A stretch of DNA of 64,000 bases, taken from NCBI RefSeq assembly GCF_019175385.1, contig NC_083339.1:113259601-113323600 (forward strand), given 5' to 3'. Below, one piece after another: positions 1 to 11,487 of the stretch; the stretch's first letter is position 1; each line of letters opens with the position of its first letter. This DNA is from Lycium barbarum (lineage: Eukaryota; Streptophyta; Magnoliopsida; Solanales; Solanaceae). The position numbers and the translations under genes are program-made. The notes below the pieces were generated by a model, which was given only the letters and a program-made list of their open reading frames with translations, had not been told where the DNA came from and did not search any database.

Positions 1-1738
1 TATGCTGTACGTATGTCGGGTATATATTATTTGTATGTCCAATGTACTAATGGACATAAAATGACATTTAAAATACATACAACCACATAATTGTATCTTT
101 TGTAAATGTCATTTGTATGTTTTTATCGGATATATACAACAACGTAGTTGTATGTGTTGTTTATGTCAATTGTACTTTTTTTACGTGTTTGTATATATGT
201 GTTAAGAACTATCACTAAGTTTTAAAAGGGAAACGATGCAAATATACGTCTCAACTTTGTGATTTAGAGCAGATATATCCATCTGTAAAAAAGTGGTGTA
301 TATATACCCCCGCCGTTACAAAATGGAAATATACCCGTTTTGCAGACGGAATTTTTTGTAAAAATCATTTAGCTTAGCCTTAAGTAGAGTTTGCAGTCAA
401 ACTTTGCCTAGCGAGTTTTTTTTTTTTAATTATTGACTGAGCTAAGTTTGAACCCGGAACCGGAGTTTAATGCGAAGGGAAAAAATTAAAGACCAGTAAT
501 TTGAGGGGGAAAAATTAAAGACCACCCTTGAATAAGGACAATCGTGCAAATTGTCCGTAATAAATTATTGATGGATCACATTGCACGGTTTGTCCTTCAA
601 ATAGGCTGGTCTTTAAATTTTGCCCTTCAACATTAAACTTATGTCTTGCAGGCATAAGTTCTTTAAAGGCCCCAGCATAACTTGTAGGATATCATGATGC
701 AAAAATATAAATTTATATCCCGCAAAAAAAGTGATCTACGAGGGACAAAAATTAAAGACCAGCACAAAATAAGGCATAAGTTCTTTAAAGGCCCCAGCAT
801 AACTTATGTGATATCATGATACAAAAATATAAAGTTATATCCCGCAAAAAAGTGATCTAGGAGGGACAAAAATTAAAGACCAGCACAAAATAGATTAAAA
901 GTGCAAATGACCCTATGCCCAACTCAGCCCAAATGTAACCCATGGGCCGTGAGACCCACAAATTATTTCATGACAGACGGGTCCGCTTGAGCTACTAAAT
1001 TCTTGCCAACTTTAATAAAAAGAAGATTGATCATATTTTGGTTTTATTTCTTTCCACTCTATTGTAGGGCTTATTATTATAGTTAAATTGATTTAAATTA
1101 ACTACTTTGACCTAATTACTGATATTTATTAATTATCTGGGATCGAAACCTATTCATTTAAATTAAAATACTGATATGTGTTTTACTTTTTTTCGTAATT
1201 GATATTCATTTTATTTCCTTTATAGTAATAATTTGCTTGATCTAAATTTCGAAAATGAAAAGTGACAATAATTTGTAATGCTAGGACTCGTTTAAGCCCC
1301 CACACTTTCTTTGAAACTCTAGATAAAAGTTGTATATTTCAGCAACAATAAAACCGTGAAAAAGTCCAACGAAACTGTCAATCCAACATTAATGAAGTGA
1401 AGCAAACAAGGAACACATGTGATTTTATTTCCCGTCAAAATAATTAGAGTTCCTTGAAGAAATTAAATCGACAAACAACAGAATTCAAACAGTGAAATGC
1501 AGATGCTACTACCACAGGATTTAATAAAAAAAAACACTTGGAATGGGCAACTTGGTGAATTATAAAGCGTACTTATCTTATCTTGATTTACCTCATTTTG
1601 ACTCAAGGAATCTTTGGACTAGTTGTATCGTGAACTAATTTATTGACTTAACTCATTCAATTTTAATTCAACACACCTATTTACCGGCCCTAATTCAATC
1701 CAAGGTTGTTGGGCGCATTGTACGAAGACATTGACACA
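1..1738. other. Intergenic, AT-rich, with a 122-bp tandem duplication
   Basis: I see no gene here. A unit starting GGCATAAGTTCTTTAAAGG at 651 is repeated at 773 (period 122 bp) and runs to about 892. The two copies differ at a few bases and each ends in a phrase containing AATTAAAGACCAGCAC. Related AATTAAAGACCA phrases occur just upstream near 485-530, so the duplication probably sits inside a larger degenerate transposon. The remaining sequence is simple AT-rich DNA. Confidence 0.6.
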
Positions 1739-1746
1739 ACTGTTAT

Positions 1747-2183
1747 CAGGGGCGGAGCTAAAGCCCACCAAGGGTGTTCAGGGGAACACCCTTTGCCGGA
1801 AAATTATACTGTGTATGTAGGTGAAACACTGTCGTATATCATGATATATCATATTCTGAACACCCTTGAATCAACTAGAGAAGTTGGTCCAGCGGTAAAG
1901 GCTGTTCAGAAGGTTGTGGAGGGGCCAAGTTTGATTTTCAGCAACAGCAGCTTTACTCTTTTAAAGAGCAAAACTACCGGTATTCACAACATCTCTGTTT
2001 GACTTTTCTTTTTTTACTTTTTAATTAATTTTATTTCAAGTAAACAAATCTTAAAAGTCATTTTTGAACTAAATATTCTATAGTTTGATTTAAAAAATTT
2101 GGCGCACCCATTTATTCCTTTCAATTTTTTTTTTACTTGGCTAAGTTTGAACATCCTTAACAAAGTTTCTGGCTCTGCCACTA
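1747..2183. mobile_element. hAT-type MITE with 8-bp target duplication
   Basis: The element starts CAGGGGCGGAGCT and ends with a matching inverted terminus (AGCTCTGCCACT-like, read as GGCTCTGCCACTA on the plus strand). It is flanked by ACTGTTAT at 1739-1746 and ACTGTTAC at 2184-2191, so 7 of 8 bases match. An 8-bp duplication and CAGGGGCGGAGC-type ends are typical of non-autonomous hAT elements in plants. The 98-codon open frame inside (1706-2002) crosses the left end and has no recognisable domain, so I treat it as chance. Confidence 0.7.
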
Positions 2184-2191
2184 ACTGTTAC

Positions 2192-2956
2192 GTCCAAAAA
2201 GCATAATTGACGCAAAGTTGATACTCCTTGCATTATGGCCTTTGTTATGCAAATTGGGACATTAGATTACTCGTCAAAACGAGGATCATAGTGAGGGTGG
2301 AGATGAGTCTAAATCAATTAACATCCATTAATAAATGTGTTAGTACTTCATTTTATTCTAATAATGTCCGACAAAATTAACTGCTATAATTATAACTAGG
2401 TTTATCAATAAAGTACAAAGGTTGAACTGCATGATGAGAAGGTAAAAGGTAATTCTCTTTCAGTTGTTAAGTCAATTTCTGTTTCAAATAAATGTTCAAC
2501 TTAAAGCTGACTTGAATGATCTTTTATTAAGTTGAAACTGAATTACTCCTAGAACATAATTACACACACAAAAACTGCAGTCTTTCACCTTAAGAAAGAG
2601 TGAACAACATAAAAAATAAAAAAATAAAAAATTTTGAACTGTCATTTTTTACTCTCCTTCCCTCTTCAACCTTTAGTTCGGATTAATTACACATATGGTT
2701 AACTAAACTTTATTCAATAGAACAGTAACTCAAAAAATTATTGTTGTCACATTAAAATAATTAAATTTTATCCATTATAACAGTAAAGTCACTAAACTTA
2801 ACCCACTTTATTAGTAAATTAATAAAGCTATACTTTGTTGCACTAAAATAACTGAACTCTACACATATAGTGATAAAACTACTAATTTTATTCACAAACA
2901 AAACGTACATAATATATCAAGGTAACCTTATTGTTAGAGTGGCTAAAGTTCCGTGA

Positions 2957-3022
<66 letters not shown>

Positions 3023-3637
3023 GTGGGTAAAGTTTGGACATTTTCATACTACAAAAAATATATTTATTTACACCTATAATTACAATAAAATTAGTGATCA
3101 TACGCCCGTTTAGTTCATGCTTTGACCTTAGAATAGAATCTAATCTCCATAAACAGACCCTATAGCCACCAACGCAACAAGCTTCCATATTATTTTCCCC
3201 AAATCCATTAAGGAGAGTAATCAACTGCATGACCTGTATTTTCTTGAACTTTATTCCATTTTCGAATCATATATTATAGGTAAAGGAGAATAGAATGACG
3301 TAGAAGGAGCAAATACCTGCAAATTTGCAAGGTTATTTAATTCCTAAGGTTTTATAGGATGGTGAATCAGCGTGAAATTTATGAATCATCCCTCTAGTTT
3401 GGTACATTGTGCATGGTCCATCATAGCCCACGCTTTCTCTCATTCTATTTTACCTACAAATCCAAAATCCAATAAATCTCATGGATTTGTACTTGTATAA
3501 GTAATTAATTGACCGAAATATTGTTTAGTCTAACATTTGTTTACTAGTTCAGTTAATTAAATTACTTAGAATGAGGTCACGACCAACGTAATTAATACAT
3601 AGCGTGTTACTCCATTGTTAATGACATAATGTGATAC
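2192..3637. other. Intergenic AT-rich region with (ATT)n microsatellite
   Basis: No gene is visible. A perfect ATT trinucleotide run of about 21 units occupies 2957-3021. The stretch 2690-2900 repeats variants of CACTAAACTT and GTAAAGTCACT and may be an old MITE, but I cannot define its ends. Confidence 0.6.
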
Positions 3638-3826
3638 TGTCAAACCTCTTTAAAACAATGTCATTTATTCGTATACTTTTTAGCTGCTATAATGAAATGT
3701 TGTTATAAAGAACTTATTATATAACATAACAATATATGAAATATTGGTTCCAACGAAAACTTGATCGTTATAGTGAAATGTTGTTATAGAAAATAGTTGT
3801 TATAGAGAGGTCTGACTTATAAAGAA
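3638..3826. mobile_element. Small MITE-like inverted-repeat element
   Basis: The left end TCAAACCTCTTTAAAACA and the reverse complement of the right end (TCAGACCTCTCTATAACA) match over most of 18 bases. The interior repeats TATAGTGAAATGTTGTTATA-type phrases. Short elements with AGACCTCTCTATAACA ends are common in dicot genomes. I could not settle the target-site duplication, so the boundaries are approximate. Confidence 0.5.
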
Positions 3827-6510
3827 AGTGACGTCACTCGAACAACAAATTATACAATCACAATCGAAGTAAAATAATTGAGAAAGCAAGAGATATAGAG
3901 AATCTTATTGATTCTCCTGTCTGATGATGAAATTTTTTGAAGATAGGTGATGAACAACAAAGTTGACAATAAATAAGAGTAAAGTCGAGTATAATGAGGT
4001 GAAAATTAGATGGTTACAATAAAATTTATAGGATGGCTAGAATTAATTATTTTTGTGACTCTTGCCTGTTTCAATCGTTACATGGCTAAGATTCTCCAAA
4101 ATAAATGAGATTAAGGGCGCTTTTAGACATGATTTTAAATGATTTGAAGTTAAAATTTTGTTTGGACATGTAATTGGATTTCTTAAGTTAAATTTTTTTT
4201 TTAATAAACATGAAAATTTCACAATTTGTGAAAACTATCAATACTTCCCCAACTCTTATACAATCTTACCAAATGAGCAAATCACAGTTCATAAACAAGC
4301 TATCTGAATATCCTAAGAAAACACATTAATAAATTACATATCTTCATATTCCTTTTATAAATAAATGCTCAATTACATGATATTACAAACTTTCAAATAA
4401 GCATAATTTTTTACAAAGATCCATGTTCAAAAAATCATCAATAGTAGTAACTAATTACTCTTTAATATAATCGTTCTAGATGACAATCTCTTCACGTCGA
4501 GCATGTGTCTCTTTTTATAAAGTATAAAATGATGGGTTTTTTTTTTACAAAATATAAACTTATAGGTCGTTTTTCATTTTTTTAAAAAAAAAATGAAATC
4601 ACGATTTTGAATTCCAAATCCTACTTTTTGGAGAATTTGGGATTTGAAATCATGATTTGAAGTTGAAGTTGAAATTTTGTGCCGATTTGATAAGCAAACA
4701 ATGATTTGAAATCAGACTTTCAAATCCTATTGCCAAATACCTACTAAATGGAATCCCTGATATCTCGAGATCTAGCCACGTTGTTTGAAATCTTTTTCCT
4801 GGACACTCTAAACCTTTCCGGGTGAATCCTCCCGGGCTCCTATTGTTCGGTGTGAGTAAGGCGGGTTCAGGAAGCTAATTTTCGGACGGTTCAACTAGTC
4901 CTCGATCCGGCTGGCATGGAGTGGTTCAACGGTCGACTGTATAGTCCTCTCTACGACTACCACATGTCCAATCAAATAGTCTTTGCTTTCGATACAATTT
5001 TTAACAATACACATCAACAGAGGCGTATGTAACATATTAGTTATGGGTTCAATTGAATTCCTAAATTTCGATGCGGAGCACAAATTTATGTATAAAATTT
5101 ACTAAAATTGCAACAAATAGTAAATATGAACTCATTCAACCATATAGAGTTAAAATTATGCCTACGCATACCAATGTATTTTCCATTTTCCACCTAATCA
5201 ATTCTCTCTTGTTAGGTGAAAGCAGACTAAAGTTCACTCGGTTTAGTTATTTATGTTTCATTTATTTCTCTGTATTCACATATTTCTAATCTTTAACATA
5301 TTCACTTATTTCTAGGAGGAGTTCAATTCTAAGAAAGTGGCGTCAGTCTGTCAGATTAACAGATTGGCCGAAATGTTGAGTTGTAGTAATACAAGAGATG
5401 AAATAATTTGCCAAAAGTTTTCAAGTGAATATGAGTTTTGCTCAAATATTACTGTATGTAGAATAACATATCATAATCAAACTCAAAAACCACTTTTCAA
5501 ACGAATTTAATTATTATTGGTCAAAAAAGATTTTGATAAAAATAAGAACTATACATTGTTAATTGTTTGTTCTCTTTTAAAATTTTTGTTTTTTAGTTAG
5601 AGAATTGAGGAACTTATACTGGGTATTTTTAATTTAAAACTTCAAATAGCATTTACATATTAACTTGTCGGGTTGCAATCTTCTCGCCAATTTTAGCACA
5701 ATGGTCCCAAGTTTAATAAATAAATATAACTGCCCAACGCATCATTAGACAAGTTGGGTGGGTTGTATTAATTTATGCTAATTTTGACACTCATATCTAA
5801 AAGATGAGTATTAGCAAGTTTGCATTAGATCTTCAATTAGAATGGGCAGGTTTAAAGTTTCACAAGCTTTGATCAATAACTTCAAACTATTGGAAATTTA
5901 TGGAGTTCTTGATTTGGAATGACCCTAATGCGTTCTGCTAATTTGATCATTAGCTTAGATACATAGTACTAATTAATACACTGCACCTCGTATCCCTATT
6001 TTGTTCATTCAATATTTCACTGTTTTCCCAATATATACATTGTGGCTTTGTCACTAGGATTAAAAAAAACTTGGAAACATGTAACATACACTATAACTAA
6101 ACACTACAACTAAAAGAAATAAATTATTTTATCTATTTAAACGCTATATGATTAATCCCCATCTGTTTAAGCTTTAATACTCAAAATTATATTTCTCGAT
6201 ATTTGTGCTGATAGAAACTATCATGGACCTGGTGTAGATGTGCAATAGTTGACCTATTTAGTCACAAACGAAACAAAAACATTTACCTATATCCTTTACG
6301 TACGAAATTTTAATTATTTAACATTTCACGAAAAAATAGCGTACCTCAATAAGATCTACGATCAATTATAACCTACCTCTTATTTCAAATATGCTAATCA
6401 TAATTAACGTTTTCGGAATCAAGATTCTCAAAGGATCATTGCAATGCGATCACAAGGAGACCAGTTTAATTCAATCCTAAAATGGCTCTATGATTGCCTT
6501 TGTTGCATAA
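3827..6510. other. Intergenic, no gene seen
   Basis: AT-rich DNA without a supported gene. The part at about 4110-4745 has loosely inverted repeats of ATGATTTGAAGTT-type phrases at its two sides and looks like an eroded MITE. A short GC-richer patch at 4780-4990 stands out in composition but encodes nothing I recognise. The ORFs of 62 and 72 codons here lack codon bias and domains. Confidence 0.5.
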
Positions 6511-7003
6511 AGGCTTAATGCATACGTGGTCCCCCTCTTTTTTTTTTCTTTTCATTTTAGCACCTCAACTAAGTGTTGTTTCTATTGAATCCCCGAACGC
6601 GTCCTCAAGTTTGTCTATCAAACCCCTTAAATCTGATTTTTATTAGAAGCAGAAATTAAATTGGGAAAATGAAGGTAGAGTAATATTTTAGACATGTATA
6701 AGCTATTCTTTAGGTCATGGATGTGTCTGTTTCTGCTAGTTCTGCTCTTTCACCGCGAGCTTAATTAAGAGCTACTCTTTTTTTTCCCTCTCAATTGCTG
6801 TTAATCTTAGCTAAAAGATGGCATAATTAAATTAGAATATATATTAGCATGTTGCTACAATGAAGATGAAATACTATGTAAATCGAATTGTGTTTAATAG
6901 ACACACTTGAGGTCGAGTTTAGGGGTTCAATAGGAACAACACTTAGTTGAGGTGCCAAAATAAAAAAAATGGGCAAGTTTAGGGGCGCAAATGCATTAAG
7001 CCT
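6511..7003. mobile_element. Foldback/MITE element with AGGCTTAATGCAT ends
   Basis: The termini are AGGCTTAATGCAT at 6511 and its exact complement ATGCATTAAGCCT ending at 7003. Beyond the ends, the arms pair imperfectly for more than 100 bp: the phrase CACCTCAACTAAGTGTTGTT in the left arm is matched by AACAACACTTAGTTGAGGTG in the right arm. The centre (about 6640-6890) is unpaired. No transposase is present, so this is a non-autonomous inverted-repeat element. Confidence 0.7.
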
Positions 7004-7530
7004 CAAATAATCAAAGTAACGGTACATTATCGCATTGCAGGGCGTGGACTCAAATTGTTGACTGCTGTTAAGTGGAGTATATTGTTTTCAACCATAATTT
7101 ATTTATGTGAAAAATTAGTTCATTCATTAGTTTTAGTTGACATGCAGAAGTTAATTTAATTATCGCGCATTATGATGAATTGGTAATATATAAGTTAAAC
7201 TTAGTAATTTATTTCGTGTAATTACTAATTTAAAAATCGTACACTTAATTAAATTCACAAAAACTTACTATTGACTGTCTATAAATTAAATCCATCTCTC
7301 TACGTATACATATAAAAGGTTAATGCCAAAACTAATATGTGCATTAAAGAATATTTTGCATTTATATTCTACCCGTAAGATTGAAAGTTAAGGTGAAACC
7401 TGTTAGATTTAGTTTGAAGCCCATCAAAATATATAAATTGCGTCCACAATTATTGGCGATTTCCATAACCATGAAGTTTTAGCGGCCAATCTATGGCGAT
7501 TTTTTGCTAAATTTATTTTGTATTTCTTTT

Positions 7531-8010
7531 AAGGGGAAAGGGTCAAAAATACCCTTTTACTTTGGAAAAGGGGCTAAAAATATTCTCCGAACTTATTTTG
7601 GATAAAAAATACTCCTCCCATCCTTAAAGTTTTCAAATATAACTCTGTCTTGACGGAAATTATCCCCCAAAATAACCCGAAATCATTTTTTAAACCCGCT
7701 CCATCATTTAAACCCGACCCAACTAAATAATAACCCATAAGATCCTCTTATTCCCCCAATATGTAAGTTTGAAGTTTGAGGAAATTGGGGGAATAAGGGG
7801 ATCTTATGGGTTATTATTTAATTAGGTCGGGTTTAAATGATGGAGTGGGTTTAAAAATGAGTTCGGGTTATTTTGGGGGATAATTTCCGTCCAGACAAAA
7901 GTATATTTGAAAACTTTAAGGATGGGAGGGGCATTTTTGACCTAAAATAAATTCGGAGGATATTTTTAGCCCTTTTTCCAAAGTAGAGGGTATTTTTGAT
8001 CCTTTCCCTT
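7531..8010. mobile_element. Long-arm foldback element, ~230-bp inverted repeats
   Basis: The left arm (7531 to about 7760) begins AAGGGGAAAGGGTCAAAAAT. The right arm (about 7783-8010) is its near-perfect reverse complement, ending in ATTTTTGATCCTTTCCCTT. Only about 22 bp separate the arms, so the whole 480 bp can fold into one hairpin. There is no coding capacity. The organisation fits a foldback MITE and the transcript would be a natural source of double-stranded RNA. Confidence 0.8.
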
Positions 8011-8179
8011 CTTCTGAATAAGGTTAAAATTTAAATGGTCACACTAAAAGGTCACACTTGTGCAACTCGCCTTTTCTTTCGAAGTATGCGATCCATAATC
8101 TATTGTTCCGACGATCCAGATTCACTCATTATTATTCCACCGAGTCTTTCAACGGTGACAAAAAAATGTAGAATTGACA

Positions 8180-9750
8180 AAGTAGAAAAGATAAGTTGTT
8201 TGATGGTTTCGAAAGTTGAACTACTAAAGCATGTAATGGAATGATTAAAGTCTATTCCTCTAATTTAACAGTTTCGAATTTGAGTCTTGAACATAATGGT
8301 TTTTGAAAAGGAGCGCTACAATACGTTATAGTGGATGTGTATAGTGTGAATACAGATTAATCAGATCATAGATTTCAACTACTGAACATAGCCAAAAAGT
8401 CAGAAAAAGACGAAATATAAAGATAAGTTATCTAGTTGTTTCAAAAGTTGAATCACTAAAGAGTACAGTGGAATGATACCAGTTTACTAACATTAAGTGT
8501 CTCAAATTTGAGCGTTGAACGTAGTAACTTTTTGAAAAAGAGCGGTAAAATTCGTTACTGTGAACTTTTATGTACGAACACAGATTAATCGGATCATAGT
8601 TTTCAAAACATTGAACACAGTCACAAAGTCAAAGAAAGAAGGAAGAATTATAAAACAATCACAAAGTCAAAGAAGGAAGAATTATAAAGATAAGTTGTCT
8701 GATTGTCTCGAAAGTTGAATCTCTTGAGAGTACGGTGGTATGATAAAAGTTTACTTACGTTGAGTGTGTCGAGTTTGAGCTTTGAATGTAATGGCTTTTC
8801 AAAAAAGAGTAGTAAAATTCGTTATAGCGAATTTTACGTTGAAACGCAGATAGTCGGATCATAGGTTTCAAACACCGAACATAGACACAAAGTAAACAAA
8901 GGAAGAAGTATAAAGATAAGTTGTCTGATTGTTTTGAAAGTTGAATCACTAAAACATATTGTGGAATGATAAACATTCGAGTGTTGAACATAACAACTTT
9001 TAAAAAAAAGAGGGTAAAATTTGTTATAGTGAACTTTTACGTACGAACACAGATTAATCGGATCATAGATTTAAAAACCGAACATACTCACGAAGTCAAA
9101 AAAGAAAAGAAGTATAAAGATAAGTTGTCTGATTATTTCGAAAGTTGAATCACTAAAGAGTATGGTGGAAATGATAAACGTTTACCTACGTTAAGCGTCT
9201 CGAATTTGAGCGTTGGACGTAATGACCTTTTGAAAAAGAGCGGTAAAATTTGTTATAGTGAATGTTTACGTACGAGCACAGATTCATCGAATCATAAATT
9301 TCAAACATCGAACATAGACACAAAGTAAAAAAAGGGAGAAATATAAAGATAAGTTGTCTGATTGTTTTAAAAGTTGAATCATTGAAGAATATGATAAAAC
9401 GATAAACGTTTATTTGCATTAAGTGTTTTGAATTTGAGCCTCAAACATAATGATTTTTCAAAAAACGAGCTAGTATTCGTTATAGTGAATTTTACCGCGC
9501 GAATATAGATTTATCGGAACTTAGATTTCAAATACCGAACATAGTCACAAAGTAAGAAATAGGAAAGATAAGTTATCTGATTTTTTTGAAAATTGAATCA
9601 CCAACATTAAGTGTCTCATATTTGACCTTAAACATAACGATTTTCTGAAAAAAGCGCATCAAGATTCGTTATAGTGAATTTCTACTGCGTGAATACGGAT
9701 TAATCGGACAGTAGATTTTAAACATTGAACATAACCAGAAAGTCAAAAAA
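8180..9750. repeat. Diverged tandem array, units of ~190-265 bp
   Basis: A unit of roughly 230 bp recurs head to tail. Landmarks are the phrases TTTGAG(C/T)(G/T)TTGAAC near 8272, 8505, 8770, 9203 and 9430, GATAAGTTGTCTGATTGT before each, and ACAGATTAATCGGATCATAG between. Spacing varies and individual units carry deletions (for example around 8970), so this is an old, decaying array. ORFs on either strand inside it are by-products of the repeat. Confidence 0.7.
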
Positions 9751-11074
9751 GGAAAAGAAAAGTGAGACGCGCGCCGATAAGCGCGCCAACTCACGAGGTC
9801 AGAAATCCAGCGTGGGGCGGACATCTCGAACACCCTCTTTAGGAATTTAGGGGTACCCTACGCCCCAAAGTGGGTCCCTATTTCACTCTAGCAAACTCTA
9901 TAGACCATGTAGCCGTACATAGCCACTCCTACTTCTGCCCACACACTATTTATTTCCTCTTTCTTTTTTACTTTTTCGGTACTGTTCTTAAGAAAAACCA
10001 AATGCAATAAACTAAACTCATTGTACATTGGATTAGTTGAGAAAGAATTGCATGGAATATAACTTTTTTCTTAGGTTGTTTCCTTTGTGACTGGTTTTGT
10101 ATTATATTTCTGTTTATTGAAGGGAATCGAGACGTGGAACAAATTAAACAATTGTATTGACTAGCGTGCGATACCACTGAAGGTCAGCTCTTAATCTGCT
10201 AAACACCATTTTTCATTGAATTTAATTTAATTTAATTCTTGTTTCATTAATTTAATCACCTTCTCGGTAACCCTTTAGCGGGGATCCCAACATGAGCATC
10301 TGAAGTTATAAACTCTTGGAGAAGAGAGAGAAAAAGTGAGTGCGGATTTTAATAGGTCCACACAGAATCTGAAGCTTTTTGTATTTTACTTTACACAGAA
10401 ATAATATTCTAAAGTCTTTTTTAACTTTTAGTGTATGAGAAGTTGTTTGATAATTATAAAAGGTTATGCACTTTTCTTGGATTTTTTTTAATCCGTACAA
10501 GGCCTTTTTTTTTGGTTCATGATCTATGAAAAAAGCGTTTTTCTGGAGAGTCAACACAGTCTTTTCAGCAGTTTTATTTTGTAAGGTATTGAAAAGTCCA
10601 CATTTTTTTAATAATTTTTTCTTTCCTTTTGGCCCTTATCTGGTTTATACCCTTTTTTTAAAACCTTTCATTTTCTTCTTTTATGGTACTGTGCTTCACT
10701 GTTTCAAAGTGACAGCTATAAGGGGTCAAAACCCATGTCTTTGATTGAATGAAATATTAGGGTTTCCTTTTTATTTTAGGCCAACCCCATCTCTCACATT
10801 TGCTTAAAAAAGAGAGAGAAAAAGAGTTGTAGAAGGAAAGGTGCAATAAGGGTTCTTGGTTGTCTTGTACCAAACTCATTTGGTTCTTCTTAAATTTTGT
10901 GGGTTTGGGTTGGTGAGTTGTGTATATGTTCATCACTTTTTATTGGGCTTAAGGCGGTGCAAACTTGCTGTAATAAAATCTTATATAGACTTTTACTGAG
11001 TATTTTGGTCTATATAAATATGAAAAGTTTCTAGGTAGTGTCCAATGGGAAGTTGAGATCTTGATAAAAATATG
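9751..11074 (+). promoter_or_regulatory. Upstream region of the HD-ZIP IV gene (promoter and probable leader)
   Basis: There is no separate gene here. A short GC-rich segment with CGCGCGCC-type repeats lies at 9767-9790. Close to the gene, a purine-rich stretch (10804-10826, GAGAGAGAAAAAGAG) resembles plant 5' leader sequence. Two readings are possible. A TATA-like TATATAAATA near 11013 could start transcription just before the tandem repeats. Alternatively transcription starts near 10,800 and the GGTGAGTTG at about 10,911 is the donor of a leader intron ending at an AG near 11,465. The sequence alone does not decide. Confidence 0.35.
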
Positions 11075-11439
11075 ATCTTTACCATTTAGAAAAGAGTGGT
11101 GTGTGTTTGTGTGTAATAGGAAGTTACAGTCTTTTCGTACCAATGCTTTGATCTTTTTACCATTTAGAAGAGAGTGGTCTGTGTGTGTAACAGGAAGTTA
11201 CAGTCTTTTCATACCACAGGTTTGATATTTTTACCATTTAGAAAAGAGTGGTGTGTGTGTAACAGGAAGTTACAGTCTTTTCATACCAAAGCTTTGATAT
11301 TTTTACCATTTTGAAAAGAGTGGTGTGTGTGTGACAGGAAGTTACAGTCTTTTCATACCAAAGCTTTGATATTTTTACCATTTTGAAAAGAGTGGTGTGT
11401 GTGTGACAGGAAGTTACAGTCTTTTTATACCAAAGCTTT
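11075..11439 (+). repeat. Five tandem 72-75-bp repeats directly upstream of the HD-ZIP IV start codon
   Basis: Units begin GATCTTT or GATATTTTTACCATTT at 11075, 11150, 11224, 11296 and 11368 (periods 75, 74, 72, 72, 72), with a partial unit from 11440. Each holds GAAAAGAGTGGTGTGTGTGT, AGGAAGTTACAGTCTTTTCA and TACCAAAGCTTTGAT. The last three are almost identical, pointing to recent expansion. The array ends about 45 bp before the ATG, so it is either 5' UTR or part of a leader intron. Confidence 0.9.
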
Positions 11440-11487
11440 GATCTTTTTATTTTTGGGGTTTAGTTTGTGGTTACTGGCTAAGTTTTG

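Noticed and set aside
1706..2002. 98-codon ORF as a gene
   Set aside because: It lies almost entirely in a hAT-type MITE, crosses its left end, and has no recognisable domain.
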